In this document: piece after piece, positions 32,561-43,294 of the stretch
Layout: each line of letters starts with the position of its first letter
Position numbering within the stretch: position 1 is the stretch's first letter
From: Ottelia alismoides
Taxonomy: Eukaryota > Streptophyta > Magnoliopsida > Alismatales > Hydrocharitaceae
Length of the DNA stretch: 64,000 nucleotides
Reading direction: 5' to 3'
Assembly (NCBI GenBank): GCA_037367405.1
Contig: JAZKJV010004141.1
Span: 1 to 64,000, forward strand
Notes under the pieces: model-generated
Database searches by the model: none
Seen by the model: only the letters and a program-made list of their open reading frames with translations
Told to the model about the DNA's origin: nothing
Translations under genes and position numbers: made by a program

Positions 32561-33109
32561 ACATAAGACAAATATAATAATTATGGAAATACAAAATAAC
32601 TCTCGATAATTCCATATAATTATCCTATTTCCATTTTCCAAAGCGCTTATTGTTGTCTTCAAACCATTCTAAATCAGTATATAGAGTCTCTTTAGTTCAC
32701 CCACAATAATCGTAAAAGCACATGATCTGAATTATAGAGGCACCATTCATTTTGATAGTGGTTTTTTAATCATCTGAGGAGAATCAAAGAGAGAGACACA
32801 TTGCTTGGTCTCATGGTGTTAGATCTCTTGATGACATAATATAAAAAATGGTCATGTAAAGGTGTCGTAGCAGACGACCATTGTTGAACATAATTGTAGT
32901 AGGACACCTTAATAGCTGTAGGGGACCATAAATAGCGTGTTAGTCTTTATCCCAATATTATAGCCATTGAGGCTCCTGAATAACACATCTACAATCGACC
33001 AGGATCATAAGAATAAAAAAAGATGACTATGGACACAACTCCATATGAAGCGTTTCCCTCACCTTTTTGCTCTCTCTGAGGACCAAGAGATGTGTGCGAA
33101 TGATGCTTG
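32561..33109 (-). other. Remainder of the Copia C12 LTR, then unclassified sequence
   Basis: Bases 32561 to about 32650 continue the C12 LTR that X2 interrupted (ACATAAGACAAATATAATAA follows the AAATT duplication as in other Copia LTRs). From about 32650 to 33109 no domain, LTR edge or conserved exon is recognised. Confidence 0.5.
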
Positions 33110-33760
33110 GGTGGATGGGTAGCGGATGGCTTGCTTCTCCTCCTCCTATATGAGCAACAATTCGGTGACTTCATGCAGATGATTGAGGAGATTGCCTCTA
33201 CTCTGGACCCAACTAGGGTGCATTGGATACGTGGAGCTGAGGTGCAGGAAGAGGGACTGCAACTTAATCTGGACTCTTAGGGCACTGACAAAGATCAAGG
33301 TCTTTCTTTGGCTCCACATGCTTGGGCTGTTATTGACTAAGGCAACGAGATCCTCATTCATTCAGGGAGATGACACTTTGTGCTCCATGTATGCTGTTGA
33401 GATGGAAGACTTGGATCATCTATTCTATTCCTGTGCTCAGCATCTGGTGATGTGGTTAGAAATGGGTCTTTGGTGGGCGGATCCTTCTTCCTACTAGAGA
33501 TTCTGGAACTCCCTTGTGTCCAACTAGTTTGGATCGATGTTGCAGTTGTTGCATCCAATCACCACATTCTGGGCGACCTGGCTCTCTCGTAATGGGCTCA
33601 TTTGTCGTTTTTATATATTTTGTGTTGATAATGTAGTCAATTTCGCGATATCTCTCCTCGAGACATGGATGCTGTATGTTTTCCTGTAACCCTTTATTTT
33701 TAATATAACTTGGGGTGGACACCTCTGGAGTGTTTCCCCCTCTTTTGACTCAAAAAAAAG
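33110..33760 (+). pseudogene. L1-type LINE 3' end with zf-RVT domain (LINE-c)
   Basis: The frame from 33183 reads LRALTKIKVFLWLHMLG...CSMYAVEMEDLDHLFYSC, a zf-RVT domain with C...H-x4-C spacing, continuing past a stop at 33495 as FWNSLVSN and WATWLSRNGLI, the usual LINE C-terminus. The 3' UTR contains TATAACTTGGGGTGGACACC and GGAGTGTTTCCCCC, matching LINE-b, and ends in an A-rich tail (about 33751-33759). It is 5' truncated, as is common for LINEs, and lies beside the leader of Copia C15. Confidence 0.85.
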
Positions 33761-33764
33761 GGCA

Positions 33765-34141
33765 CAATCCCCTTGATTGTGAAGGCTTCATCCGTGGTAT
33801 GGTGAGTGTGGCATCACTAGCTTGAAGATACCAACAGGTCGACTGTGCTAGTAGGCAGTGGTGTCATTAGGTGGCAGAACAACCTATCATCAATCGGTGG
33901 CGAACAAAAACGGAAATAATGATTGGCAGTCGAGGATTTCCAGTAGAAGGAAAAAATAGAGTGGGGCCTAGTGTGGATAGCATGCTGATACCATGTGATG
34001 GAGAATACTTTTCTTTTCTGATAATGAAATGCTAACACTTTTTGTACACAATAAATGTGATGGGTATACAAAATATGGAAAGTACTGTATAAAGTGTAGT
34101 GGATACAATAACAAAAATGTTCAGCAGTTACTTTCCAGAAC
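33765..34141 (-). mobile_element. Copia C15: leader, PBS and 5' LTR (minus strand)
   Basis: On the minus strand an LTR of 148 bp (34141-33994; on the + strand TGTGATGG...CCAGAACA) is followed by a TGGTATCAGCATGC primer-site sequence and a leader to about 33765. LINE-c takes the place of downstream coding sequence. Confidence 0.65.
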
Positions 34142-35406
34142 ATAATTCTGAATGGTCTAACAACGTGCTTTTATTACCGTCTTTGCTTGAAAAATCCCAG
34201 AGAGATCTCAGTAGTGAAAGGCTAGTCCGCAGTCCGCACATCGAGGAGGTTCACGTTCCGGGGGGTTCTCGAACATATAAAAGCGCCAAATTGATGATGG
34301 GCCTTCTTCGCTATCCTATCGCTCACCTCTCTCTCCCGCTTCGCACGGTCCTCGTAGGCCCGGGTTGTGGCCTTAGCTCTTCTCCTCTCTCTCTTCCTTT
34401 GGAGTATAGAAGTTGGGAAATGTAGTTTTTCACACGTTATTGAAGTCCGAGTTCCCCTCACTTCCTGCTGCATCCCCAATACTTGCTCATTCGTTCGCGG
34501 GCGCTCACATGAGCTCTCTCAACCAGCCCAGCTCTGCTTCAGCAGACCAACCAGCTCACCTCACACGCGTTAAGTCAGCCATCCCGCCCGATCATTGAAG
34601 GCCCTTCGATTATTCTTTCAGTCGTAACAAAATTCAAGCGAGTGCTGGATGGAGAAGAAATTGGTAGGTGGATCATGGAATCTTTCCTTGCTGGTAGCCT
34701 GTTTCGCGGAAGATCGGAATAATATACTGCTGTAAGATTCCTTGATTTTTAAAATGACAAACAAACCTTTTCCCACTTGTTGGGTTGGCTATATGGAGGC
34801 TTTGCCTCCAAAGAAATCTAACCTGGGTAGACAAGAACTTAGATCCTACATAGCCATATGCATATCAATAGTCTACTTCCAATATTTATTTGCTTATCTC
34901 CTCTTCTTACCTGTCTATTCTTCTATCTTTTTACATAGTCCAATCAGAGTAGTTGATGACCTGTGCACATGTTGAAGCCACTTTAAATGCATTGCTCTCA
35001 TTTTATTTGATACCAGTGCTACATTAACCTTTTTTCTGATACTTTACTATGCCATTAGGGTTTTTTTATGTACGAATTTAATTTATTCATGTGAAAGTTT
35101 AATTTTATTTTCTGCAATGCAGCAATTACGTATATATTTTCCACTAGGGTCGTTTCAACATTTGACCTGACATTAATTGTTGTAGACTTGTAGTTATGTT
35201 GCACTATGCGTAAAGTACGCTCAGATTAACAATCCTGATACATTTCATGTGCTTTGATTTAACTCGTGTATACTTAAGACGCCTATATAATTCCATAAGA
35301 CTGGAGAACATTCAGATTTACCATCCTGATTTATTTTCTATGCTTCGACTTATTATGTATATATTTGGTTCTAAAAAATGTACGTATGGACTTGCTTATG
35401 GCGCAG
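34142..35406 (+). other. Low-repeat segment upstream of EDM2-like exon A
   Basis: No transposon domain is recognised. It has an snRNA-type promoter motif at 34231-34283, a CT-rich region (34325-34400), and ordinary AT-rich intron-like DNA up to the acceptor TATGGCGCAG at 35406. The preceding EDM2 exon was looked for and not found convincingly. Confidence 0.5.
34231..34283 (+). promoter_or_regulatory. snRNA-type promoter motif (USE-like plus TATA)
   Basis: AGTCCGCACATCG (34231-34243) resembles the plant snRNA upstream sequence element RTCCCACATCG with one inserted base; TATAAAAG starts at 34276, 32 bp later. In plant snRNA genes about 33-34 bp marks Pol II promoters. The downstream sequence (from about 34305) does not match U1, U2, U3, U4, U5 or U12 as far as I can recognise. 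It could be chance or a relic of an X-type LTR. Confidence 0.35.
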
Positions 35407-35448
35407 ATTGTTGAAAGGCTTCACTTTTATGTAGAGGCTGGAGATACT
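35407..35448 (+). CDS. EDM2: EDM2-like exon A (42 bp)
   Basis: The 14 codons read IVERLHFYVEAGDT, flanked by an acceptor (TATGGCGCAG, ending 35406) and a donor GTAAGT at 35449. Joined in phase 0 to exon B this gives ...GDT-IVDFCCGANDFS, which I recognise as the segment of plant EDM2 (ENHANCED DOWNY MILDEW 2) around IVxRLHxYVxxGDxIVDFCCG. EDM2 is a nuclear PHD-finger protein with a methyltransferase-like region, which regulates transcription and polyadenylation of genes carrying heterochromatic introns. The exon is intact, with consensus splice sites. Other exons are outside the window or unrecognised. Confidence 0.8.
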
Positions 35449-35944
35449 GTAAGTTGTGATGCTTACTCATACATTGCTGTTTTTCAAATATCCCCCTTCT
35501 ATTATTTGTTGCCTTGTTATGCAAGATTTTGAAATCAACCAGGTTAGATTTTTGGTCGGTTGGTAATATTGTTGATCATTTAAAGATTTCACTGCAAGTT
35601 GAAATATAAGTTAGAGACTTTGAAGTTATACCTTATATGATATACGTATGCTAACAACTAATCTTCCTCATTGAACGAGGCTTAGGTTAGTTTTGATTCT
35701 TTTTTGTTGCAAAAAATGTGAAGGAACCAATCATATTATTATTGGAAAGTGACTTTCTTGTGTTTGCATTTTGTTATCATTTACATGCACAAATATTTAC
35801 CCTTTTTTAAGATAAGGGGTGAGCATCCATAATGCACACTTAAACTTGTATACTGAAAAGGGAAATGACACATGACAAGGCTCTGATGCTCGATACTGGC
35901 ACATTGTCTATATAAAACTCTCTTGACAAAAAACCACACTTTTT

Positions 35945-36225
35945 CGAGCCTATTTCATGGTGAGAAAAATAATGAGTTGTTTTTTCACGAGGCTATAAGG
36001 ATCTCTTATTCAGACAACAGAATTCCTAGAGGGCAAATTGCATAATAGAGATGAATATAGATGTCAATTAAGCTCAGGTTGGAAGAACATCTGTGGAACG
36101 ACCCTTTGGCTAAAGAATTTGTGCAAACATCTGCTCTCTATTCCTCCGAATTGATGTGAGAAGTAAGATAAAGCCCTTCTAAATCATGTCATGTGTGTAG
36201 TGACAATCTACCTCAATGTGATTTA
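35945..36225 (-). pseudogene. Copia C8 relic: LTR and RNase H end (minus strand)
   Basis: Left part (about 35955-36060) resembles the minus-strand LTRs of C6 and C7 (GGTGAGAAAAATAATGAGTTG). The right part (36130-36225) matches in reverse the end of Copia RNase H where C7 has the conserved CATGTC..GTGTAATGGCA stretch. Heavily decayed. Confidence 0.55.
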
Positions 36226-36590
36226 CCCTCAACTCTCCACAATATCTCTTGCGGGACAAGGAATCATAAGCTTACTCCAAATTAATACAAATCACATAGA
36301 GGTTCTTCGTTTTAGCTATATAAATCTCCATCGTTTCCTCATTAAGTGGATGGTTTCAGTAGTTAAACGAAATGACATGAATTCGAATTGGTTTTTGTTA
36401 CTTTGGAAACTTGTCTCAACCTTCTTTCGATCACACGTTCCCAGATTTTGATAGTGTGACTCATACAACTTGATACCTCTGTAATTTGACCAATTTTGAA
36501 TGTCTCCTTTGTTCTTATAAAGAGGCGCCATGATGCTTTCCTTGAATCTTCACTTGATGCCTCTGACTGATAGGTAGTAAATGGGTTGGA
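36226..36590 (-). pseudogene. RTE-like LINE reverse transcriptase fragment (minus strand)
   Basis: Minus-strand frames give MAPLYKNKGDIQNWSNYRGI, then after a frameshift SHTIKIWERVIERRLR, then NQFEFM...TTETIHLMRK, then KNLYVICINLE-stop-AYDS. These follow the order of RT motifs in RTE-clade LINEs (KGD...NYRGI, SHT.KIWERVIE, NQFGFMPGRST, FIDLEKAYD). The catalytic Asp of motif A is Asn and the next Lys is a stop. The style differs from the L1-type LINE fragments elsewhere in the window. Confidence 0.8.
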
Positions 36591-36755
36591 GTGTTGGTCT
36601 TCATGTAATGCCACTTGCATTGGTCATGGGGCTCTCCATATATAGACCCACTGACATTGTAGAGTCACACCAACAAACAATATATGACTAAAGTCAATAG
36701 TGTTACTTGGATTATGGAGAGATCCAATTATCTATCTAATTCATACTCTTACACG
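36591..36755 (-). repeat. X-family-like LTR relic
   Basis: The end GATTATGGAGAGATCCAATTA followed by ATCTATCTAATTCATACTCTTA matches the end of X2 LTRs (GAGGGATCC.ATTACCCATCTATGG...ATACTCTAACA). No partner LTR was found; probably a solo LTR or fragment. Confidence 0.5.
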
Positions 36756-36769
36756 ATGACATGCCTATA

Positions 36770-37165
36770 TTTCATGATAATCTATATGGGTTTGAGAGGA
36801 TTATGATCATTCTAAGGCAATAACTTGTTATCAAGCTTTTGGACCAACTTCGATATTTCATTGGCATGGAGTCTACCATAAGTTATAGAGGTATCATGAT
36901 GAGCTAGAGGAAGCTTTTTATCCCTCTCCGTGGGGTAGTTGGTATGACAGGATGTAGATTTACAAATGTACATATGGACTCCAATCCAAAACTGTGCGAG
37001 ATGTTACAGAGGATGTATATGCTTGGAGATGTAACGAGCTTGTTGAAAAGCTCCATTGATTGTTACTATTCTTGATATTTCTTTGTTTTAATGTCATGTT
37101 AGATAGTTTATGGGTCAACTGAAATAGAGTCATGTAGATGTTGTCACCATGATCTTGAGCAGTGA
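36770..37165 (+). pseudogene. Copia C13 RT relic
   Basis: The forward frame gives LVIKLLDQLRYFIGMEST, then GMTGCRFTNVHMDSNPKLCE, then VGKL, matching Copia RT downstream of YVDD (F.TKDLG.LRYFLG.E, GM.GC.P..TPMD...KL, RY..LVGKL). Many stops; no LTR seen. Confidence 0.7.
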
Positions 37166-38121
37166 AGTCAATGACACTTCGAGTGATCAAAGTGCTCAGA
37201 GAAGCGCGACATCAATTCATTGCCTCACTCCAAGCGAGGCATTTTGCATGGGGTGTTGCATACGTGAGTGTAAGGCCTAGCTTGAGGCTCTCGATGCTTA
37301 AGGTGAGGGCCTACGGCAAAATTAGAGATGTTTGCCCATTACATATGTGTGTGCAGAAATGTATCAATGTATATTTACTTGATCTTCTTAGACATGCGTG
37401 TAGGTGAGCACCTCATGTGTTTTGGATCCCCTTGTGCCTCTGTATGACTCATACCGTTAATAACACTAATTGTGTATATGAAGATCGTAGGTTTAGATGT
37501 TGTCGCTTTGCCTATAGCATTTTGATAACATGTATGGTTATTCGGGCTTTTTCGACATTAACACAGGTGGATTGCCCTCAATTCCCAAATGTTGATGGCA
37601 TGTTGGTCCCTTCGACGACATAGGGGAAATTAGGGAGCATCTTCTTAGATACTCAGAAGTACTGACGAATATGGATGATATGAGAGTGCTTGCCATAATT
37701 ACTGAATTGACTTAGAGATGTCAAGAGCTGCAACTTTGCAAGGATAGTTTTTTTATTATTACTATTAATTCTTGCTTGCTATTTTTACTTTTGTCTTCAA
37801 TTTTAGATGAATACTTGGTTTTTTTTCTTTCGTTTATCTAACTATCCATTGTTATTAACATTCATAAATTCATTTCTTGTTAACTAGTGCAACAATTTCT
37901 TCGCTTCTTTTTTAGTTTACAAAATTTATATAATGTTAATATAATGACTTGTACTATAATACATGCAGATGATTTTACATGTCAACTTCTCTTGATGCTT
38001 TCGAAGGAAAGATGATAGTAGAATTACACTATTTATACTTCTAAAGACTAGTAGAAACTTTACTATTTTGAAATTAATCGAATTTTGACACGATTTTGAG
38101 ATTTCATAGGCACGTCTCTTA
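37166..38121. other. Unclassified intronic sequence
   Basis: No domain or terminal repeat is recognised. A block at 37180-37310 is rich in GAGGC/GCCTC motifs resembling the ends of MITE Q and could be a decayed relative. Confidence 0.35.
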
Positions 38122-38129
38122 ATTATGAC

Positions 38130-38906
38130 CATGGTTTTAAAAAATGTGAGGCGGATCGAGGCGATTTTCCCTTGACAAGGCGAGGTGTCAGTCTTGAGGC
38201 GGGTGAGGTGTAAGCCTCGATTTATATATGAAAAAATATATAAAATACAACTAAGCATAAATAAATAAATATATATATATTTATAAAATCATAAATTTAG
38301 ATATTCCTCAACATATTCACCATATATGCTATGAACATGAGTATATATAATATTATTTGCATGATTTACTTTGAATCCTATTATATTGTCATCCATATAT
38401 AATGCACAACTTATTATGACCTCCTTTAATGTTGGTGGGTGAAGTTCTTATCGATATATAAAACTTCCCTTTGTGTGCATGAGCAAAATTATGTGAGTAA
38501 CATATATTATTAACGTACACAATATACAATATGTTTATGTTGTTTTTTGTGTTCTATGACTAATATATATTGATATACTTTGAATCCTGGCCATTGGATT
38601 TGTTAAACTCAATTGAAGAATCATTGTATGCACCCCCTGTCACACCATACCCGAAACAAATTTTTTATATGATAACCCACTTTTTTAAATATAGAATAAA
38701 TATATATGAGTATATAGCAAATTAAATTGTTAATAATTTATATTATACTTAAGATATCAGAAAAATCAATATAAAAACTCAAAAATTGGGTACCAAACTT
38801 GTGCAGCCTGAGGTGGTGCCTCGGGACCGTCTTGGCGCCTCGAGGTGCATGCCTTACCTTCGTTGCTTGAGGTAGGTGTCTCGTGACACTTTTTTTTAAA
38901 ACCATG
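38130..38906. mobile_element. hAT-like MITE Q with 8-bp target duplication
   Basis: The 777-bp element is bordered by ATTATGAC at 38122-38129 and 38907-38914. Its terminal inverted repeats are CATGGTTTTAAAAAA and, reading in from the right, CATGGTTTTAAAAAAA. GAGGCG/GCCTCG repeats lie just inside both ends, as in other hAT MITEs with subterminal repeats. The core is AT-rich and non-coding. Confidence 0.85.
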
Positions 38907-39019
38907 ATTATGACCTTTTTTGATACAGATAAGTCGACATTGATTTCAATATTTAAAAGTTTTCTAAAGACTTCACTAATGGATGCCATTTCTTAAGAAC
39001 GAATTTTTCCTTTGGTGAT

Positions 39020-39345
39020 GGGGTTTTTCAAGAAAGAAGGTTCGCCTACCCTCTCTGGGTATAGTGATGTTGACTATGCGGTTACCTGGTCAATTGGAAT
39101 TTACCATTGGCTTTGCATTTGTCTTTATGATTCTTTGGATAGATGGAGTAAGAAGCAATGATTCTAACTAATGTAGAAATGATGTGGGTTAAGAAATTAG
39201 TGATAGATTTACACATGGAGATTCCTAACTTGATGCTGTTACAGTGTGATAATCAAGTAACTTTGTTCGTGGCAAATAATCATATTTTTCATAAAGCATT
39301 CTAGTGTATTGAGGTAGACCGTGACTACATCATATAATGTTGCAA
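39020..39345 (+). pseudogene. Copia C9 RNase H relic
   Basis: Forward frames give YSDVDYAV, then RWSKKQ, then MMWVKKLVIDLHMEIPNL and LLQCDNQVTLFVANNHIFHK, followed by IEVDRDYI, the C-terminal half of Copia RNase H. Stops replace the ARSSAESE region. It ends where N2 begins. Confidence 0.75.
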
Positions 39346-39502
39346 TAGTCGGCCAACTAGTCCGAATATTCATTTTGAATATATGGTGTATTAGGTCACT
39401 AATTGAATTGTCTCTATTCCGTCAATATTCGATCCAACCAAATGTTGGTCTAACTATTCAACTGATTGATTGAATAGTTAGTCGACTATTCATTAGCGGT
39501 TG
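39346..39502. mobile_element. MITE-like element N2, left part
   Basis: Repeats of AGTCGGCC/AACTAGTC/GTCGACTATTC resemble N1. X3 is inserted at 39503; the right part continues at about 49525-49795 with TATTCCTTATTCAGTGACCC and GGCTACCGAATAGG at its edge. No clear target duplication. Confidence 0.45.
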
Positions 39503-39809
39503 TGTTGGAGTATGTTGAGTATGCGTCACTTATGTGGTAGATGGGTCTAGTATCCATTTACCACATCATGTTGTTTAGTCCCACATCGACCGTCTTTAGG
39601 ATGTGGAGACTCAGTGAGGGCTATATAAGAATCCCCTTACCCTCTTGTAACAGATGGGGAAGTGCAATAGACACATCAAGCGTTTGAGGCGTTGTCCTGT
39701 GGTTTCATCTCACTCCTTAGAGAGTAGGATTCCACATAAAATCCCGCCGTTCGTAATGTTTTTATGTTTTATTCTCTGATATCTGCTTCCACACTCTTAT
39801 TTTCTAACA
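39503..39809 (+). repeat. X3 5' LTR
   Basis: 307 bp, TGTTGGAGTATG...TTTTCTAACA, followed by the PBS. It includes the USE/TATA promoter at 39578-39629. Confidence 0.85.
39578..39629 (+). promoter_or_regulatory. snRNA-like USE and TATA box in the X3 5' LTR
   Basis: GTCCCACATCG (39578-39588) is an exact match to the plant snRNA upstream sequence element RTCCCACATCG; TATATAAG is at 39622-39629, with 33 bp between. The 3' LTR has GTTCCACATCG (49330-49340) and TATAAAAG (49374-49381), again 33 bp apart. Confidence 0.7.
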
Positions 39810-41637
39810 TGGTATCAGAAGGGGCTCGATTCTATAAGTTTTTATTTTATTTTGTTTTTGTTCAAGATTCGAGATTCAATTCTAGGGTTTATGTTGAAAC
39901 CTTACTTATGTTCTTGAAGATTTGTAGAAGATTATTGTATTCGGAGTTGTTCAAAGTCCAAGTTCTAGGTTTTTGTTGAAACCCTAATTCTGTACGATTC
40001 AATTGCACTCGATGCAACCTCGAGATCCTTGCGAAGAGCTTCCAGGCGGGGAGCCTCTTCTCTAGCGGCAGAAAACTTCCAATATCATCGGCTTGCAAAA
40101 GGAAGCAGCAGATGCCCTCTCCTCTGATCAAGATGTGACGCCCTCCGATCCCCCGTCTCCTTCTCTCAGTCATGGTGATAAGACTCCAGTCGTCAAGCAA
40201 GATGTGTCTGCGACTCTCCTCCTACCTGCCGCAGGGGGCTGCATACCTCACGCTGGCGGTGTGAGACCTTGTACTTAGCAACAGTGATGCTCGAACAACA
40301 AAAACATCTCCCCATCATCGTGCAATGCACCATCATGCGGTTCACCATCACTCGAGTAGCATCACACTCATCATGCGACACATCTCCGAGTAGCAAAGGC
40401 CTCGAGCAACAAACTCCTTCATGTGGTGCTCCATCGCCCGCATTCCCGTGCAAGGCCGCCCTAGTCTCCTCGTGTAGGTGGCGCGGGATGCGTATGTGGA
40501 GCATCCTCTCCCCTTCGTGCTTCCAGGCGAAGGCTTGCGAAGCTCGTCCTGGCGCCCTCCTGCCTCCTGGCGACGACCCTCATCAGAGGGTTCCCACGAT
40601 GGGAACCCTAAGGTTTATGGATGGGCCTGATGGCCCTCTTCTATTTAATAAAAGGGAAAGTGGGGACTGCTTTGTTTAAAAAAAAGGAAAAAAGGGGAGG
40701 CATCTGCTGCATTAAAAAAAGGGGAGCAACAAGTTTTTTCCATTGTTCCAAATGGGGCACGATGATTTGCAAAAAAAAATGTGCTGAAAAAAAGAGGTGC
40801 GTACAATAAAAAAACTGTACACTTAAAAAAAGATGAGTCGGCTCTAAAAAATTGGATTAGCTAGAAAAAATAATGTCTTGAAATGAAATAAAGAATATAA
40901 AAGTCGTAAAAGGATGAATAAACGACTTATTTGAAAAAATAGTAAGGAAAAGTCGGAAAATGTAGACAACTTATGTAATTCATGTTTTCCCCTTTTTCAT
41001 ATCTTGTCCAAATTTTTCAATATCATTGTTTTCCGACAAGTATGAGAGAAAGGGGGGGTGTCGTGTAGAGTTACAGGTCAGATTCAGATGTCAGATATTC
41101 CAGACCAGACAGATGTCAGACTCTACCGTTCATATATTCAAACTCGACGTTGAGATGATTCCTAATCCTCAGTTTGATGCGCACGTGTTTGCGTTCATAA
41201 GTTCTGTGGTCCCCATCTTTGTTTTCGATCTTAGAGTAGAGTTCCAATTCCCTACGCCTTACGGATTAGGGTTTTCATGTGGTTTCATAGGGACTCCAAA
41301 GTAGAGATCCCATTCTCTGAGCCAGTATGGGAGAGATTAAGTTCTCCGACAAGGAGACTTTTCAAGCTCCATTCTCCATCGATCGTGGACTCTGACGAGG
41401 ATGTCTTCACGGCTTTTTGAGTTCACTCTTTCAACGATGAAGCAGTTGTGCACATGATGTGGCATGCCAGAGTATTCCGACGAGGAAACTCATTCCAGTT
41501 GCAGTGACGCTGACATGCACCGTACATAGCTCATGCTCTCCGACGATGAGACTCAGTTGACTCACACTCCTTCCCGTTTGTTCCTTCTCATCTGCACGAC
41601 ATGGGAAGCAACGTCCTCGATGGTAACCGACAGTGTG

Positions 41638-41780
41638 TGTTAAGATTAAATATAAAGTTTCATGTCTATTTTTTGTAATCTTCTTTCCTCAGGTACTTAT
41701 CATGTAATTAACCCAAGGGCTATTCTCCTATATAAGAGAGCCCTCGATATTCTAATGTATGAACCATTTTTCTCCCAACA
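41638..41780 (+). repeat. 5' LTR of Copia C2a
   Basis: 143 bp, TGTTAAGATTAA...TTCTCCCAACA; TATA CTATATAAGAGAGCCC at about 41729 in an imperfect inverted repeat. PBS TGGTATCGGAGC follows at 41781. Confidence 0.9.
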
Positions 41781-42290
41781 TGGTATCGGAGCAACGGTCT
41801 TAAACCGGAGTTCCTTTATCCCTCCCAAAACCCTAACTCCACCCCCACTCCCTCAATCGCCGGTGCCTATCCAGGCCTGCCGCCGACCCACCCTCGGCCT
41901 CCCTCCAGTGCCGCTAACACACCTCGGCACCACCGAGGCTCTCCAGCGTCTTCCCGCCTTACAGCCCCGGCCCCTTCTCACGCGGCTGTGCGTAGCCCCG
42001 CACAGCAGTACCACAGCCAGGTGCGGCTAAGCCCATTGGGGGCTGCTACCTGTGCCACCGTGAATAGCTCCAGGTGCGGCTTAGTCTTCCGAGCCGCCGC
42101 TGCACCTCCCGAACGCGTGCTTAGCGCGCGTTAGGTTGCTATAAACCTCTGCTTGTTGGTCCGAGGGCTCGCGTGAATAGTAGGGATGGTTGTATGAGTA
42201 CACATACAACCTATCCCTTCTACGATTCTGTAGATAAGCTACTTTGATTTTATCCCTTAGTCGTTCCGTGCTTCGTAGCTCTTTCTTACC

Positions 42291-43294
42291 ATGTCAGAGA
42301 TCAAGGGTGAAGTTTTCTCATCTTCGGGTGCCTTCAAAGGCCTGACCCCTATTGTCAAGATGGACGGGACCAACTATGAGGTATGGTTCATGCAGTTTTG
42401 TACCCTTATGCAGTGCCACAATGAGGAGCACATTCTGATAGATTCCGAGTCGCGAACAAGACTGGGGCGAATGAGTCGTGGAAACAAGATGATGCCTATG
42501 CTCGTATATGGCTTTTAGGGACGTTGACCACGGAGATTGCTAATGATATTGTGAAGCAGCCAATTGCGAAGGCTATGTGGGACATACTGACAGATACATA
42601 TGGACAGTTGGAGAATGAACGCAAGATCTTTCAGTTGCAGTTCGACATCTTCTCGACCAAACAGAATGGTCGACCGCTCCATACACATTTCTCTCACCTG
42701 CAGGGCATGTTTGAGAGATTACACCGCTTCATGTCTATCACCACTAGCATGGAGCAACAACATGCATATCGAAATGCCACAATGACTGGAGTTTTTCTAT
42801 CCTTACTTGATCTTGAGTACGATGCAACTCGTACTCAACTTCTGACTGGAGAGACCATTCCTCCAATGGAAGAGGTCTACAAGTGCTTGAGCATGATTAC
42901 TACATATGCGAACATTGCACATACTGCTCCTTCTGTTATGGCTGATACTAGAGGCAGGGGAGGATCGTCTCACTTTCGGGGTCGTGGACCTCGTGCTAGA
43001 GTGGGAGGCATACATCGTGGTCTGTGTACTCATTGCCATTGTCCCGGTCATTCTGAGGAGACATGCTTTCAAAAGAATGGATATCCAACATCTTCACGAG
43101 TTGCTGAGCAGACTGAGGCTTCCTCTGCGCTTACTCCAGATACTGACTTTGATGACATTGTATCCATACTTCGGGAGATGATGAGTACTCCTATGTCTTC
43201 GTCTCCAGGCTCCTCAGAGGTCGCGGAGCCAGAGCATCGTTTAGTTCATCAGGTACTCACTATGCGTTTACCAGTACTATATGTTTGGACTTGA
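42291..43294 (+). pseudogene. Copia C2a gag
   Basis: Starts MSEIKGEVFSSSGAFKG; KMDGTNYEVWFMQF is the conserved N-terminal gag block. A frameshift near 42450-42520 moves the reading to 42524 (TTEIANDIVKQPIAKAMWDI). An RG-rich stretch and zinc knuckle CTHCHCPGHSEETC (about 43026) follow. Stop at 43292. Confidence 0.85.

Noticed and set aside
34618..34662. Possible small exon between TTCTTTCAG and GTAGGT
   Set aside because: Splice-like edges are present, but neither frame resembles EDM2 and there is no independent support.
35104..35160. Possible exon before exon A (LRIYFPLGSFQHLT after TGCAATGCAG)
   Set aside because: It loosely recalls the EDM2 LKVYLAP...SFGRHFT segment, but several residues are missing, a stop follows at once and there is no donor site.
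40093..40679. ORFs in the X3 interior (61-136 codons)
   Set aside because: Not conserved among X copies; low-complexity composition; best explained as chance.
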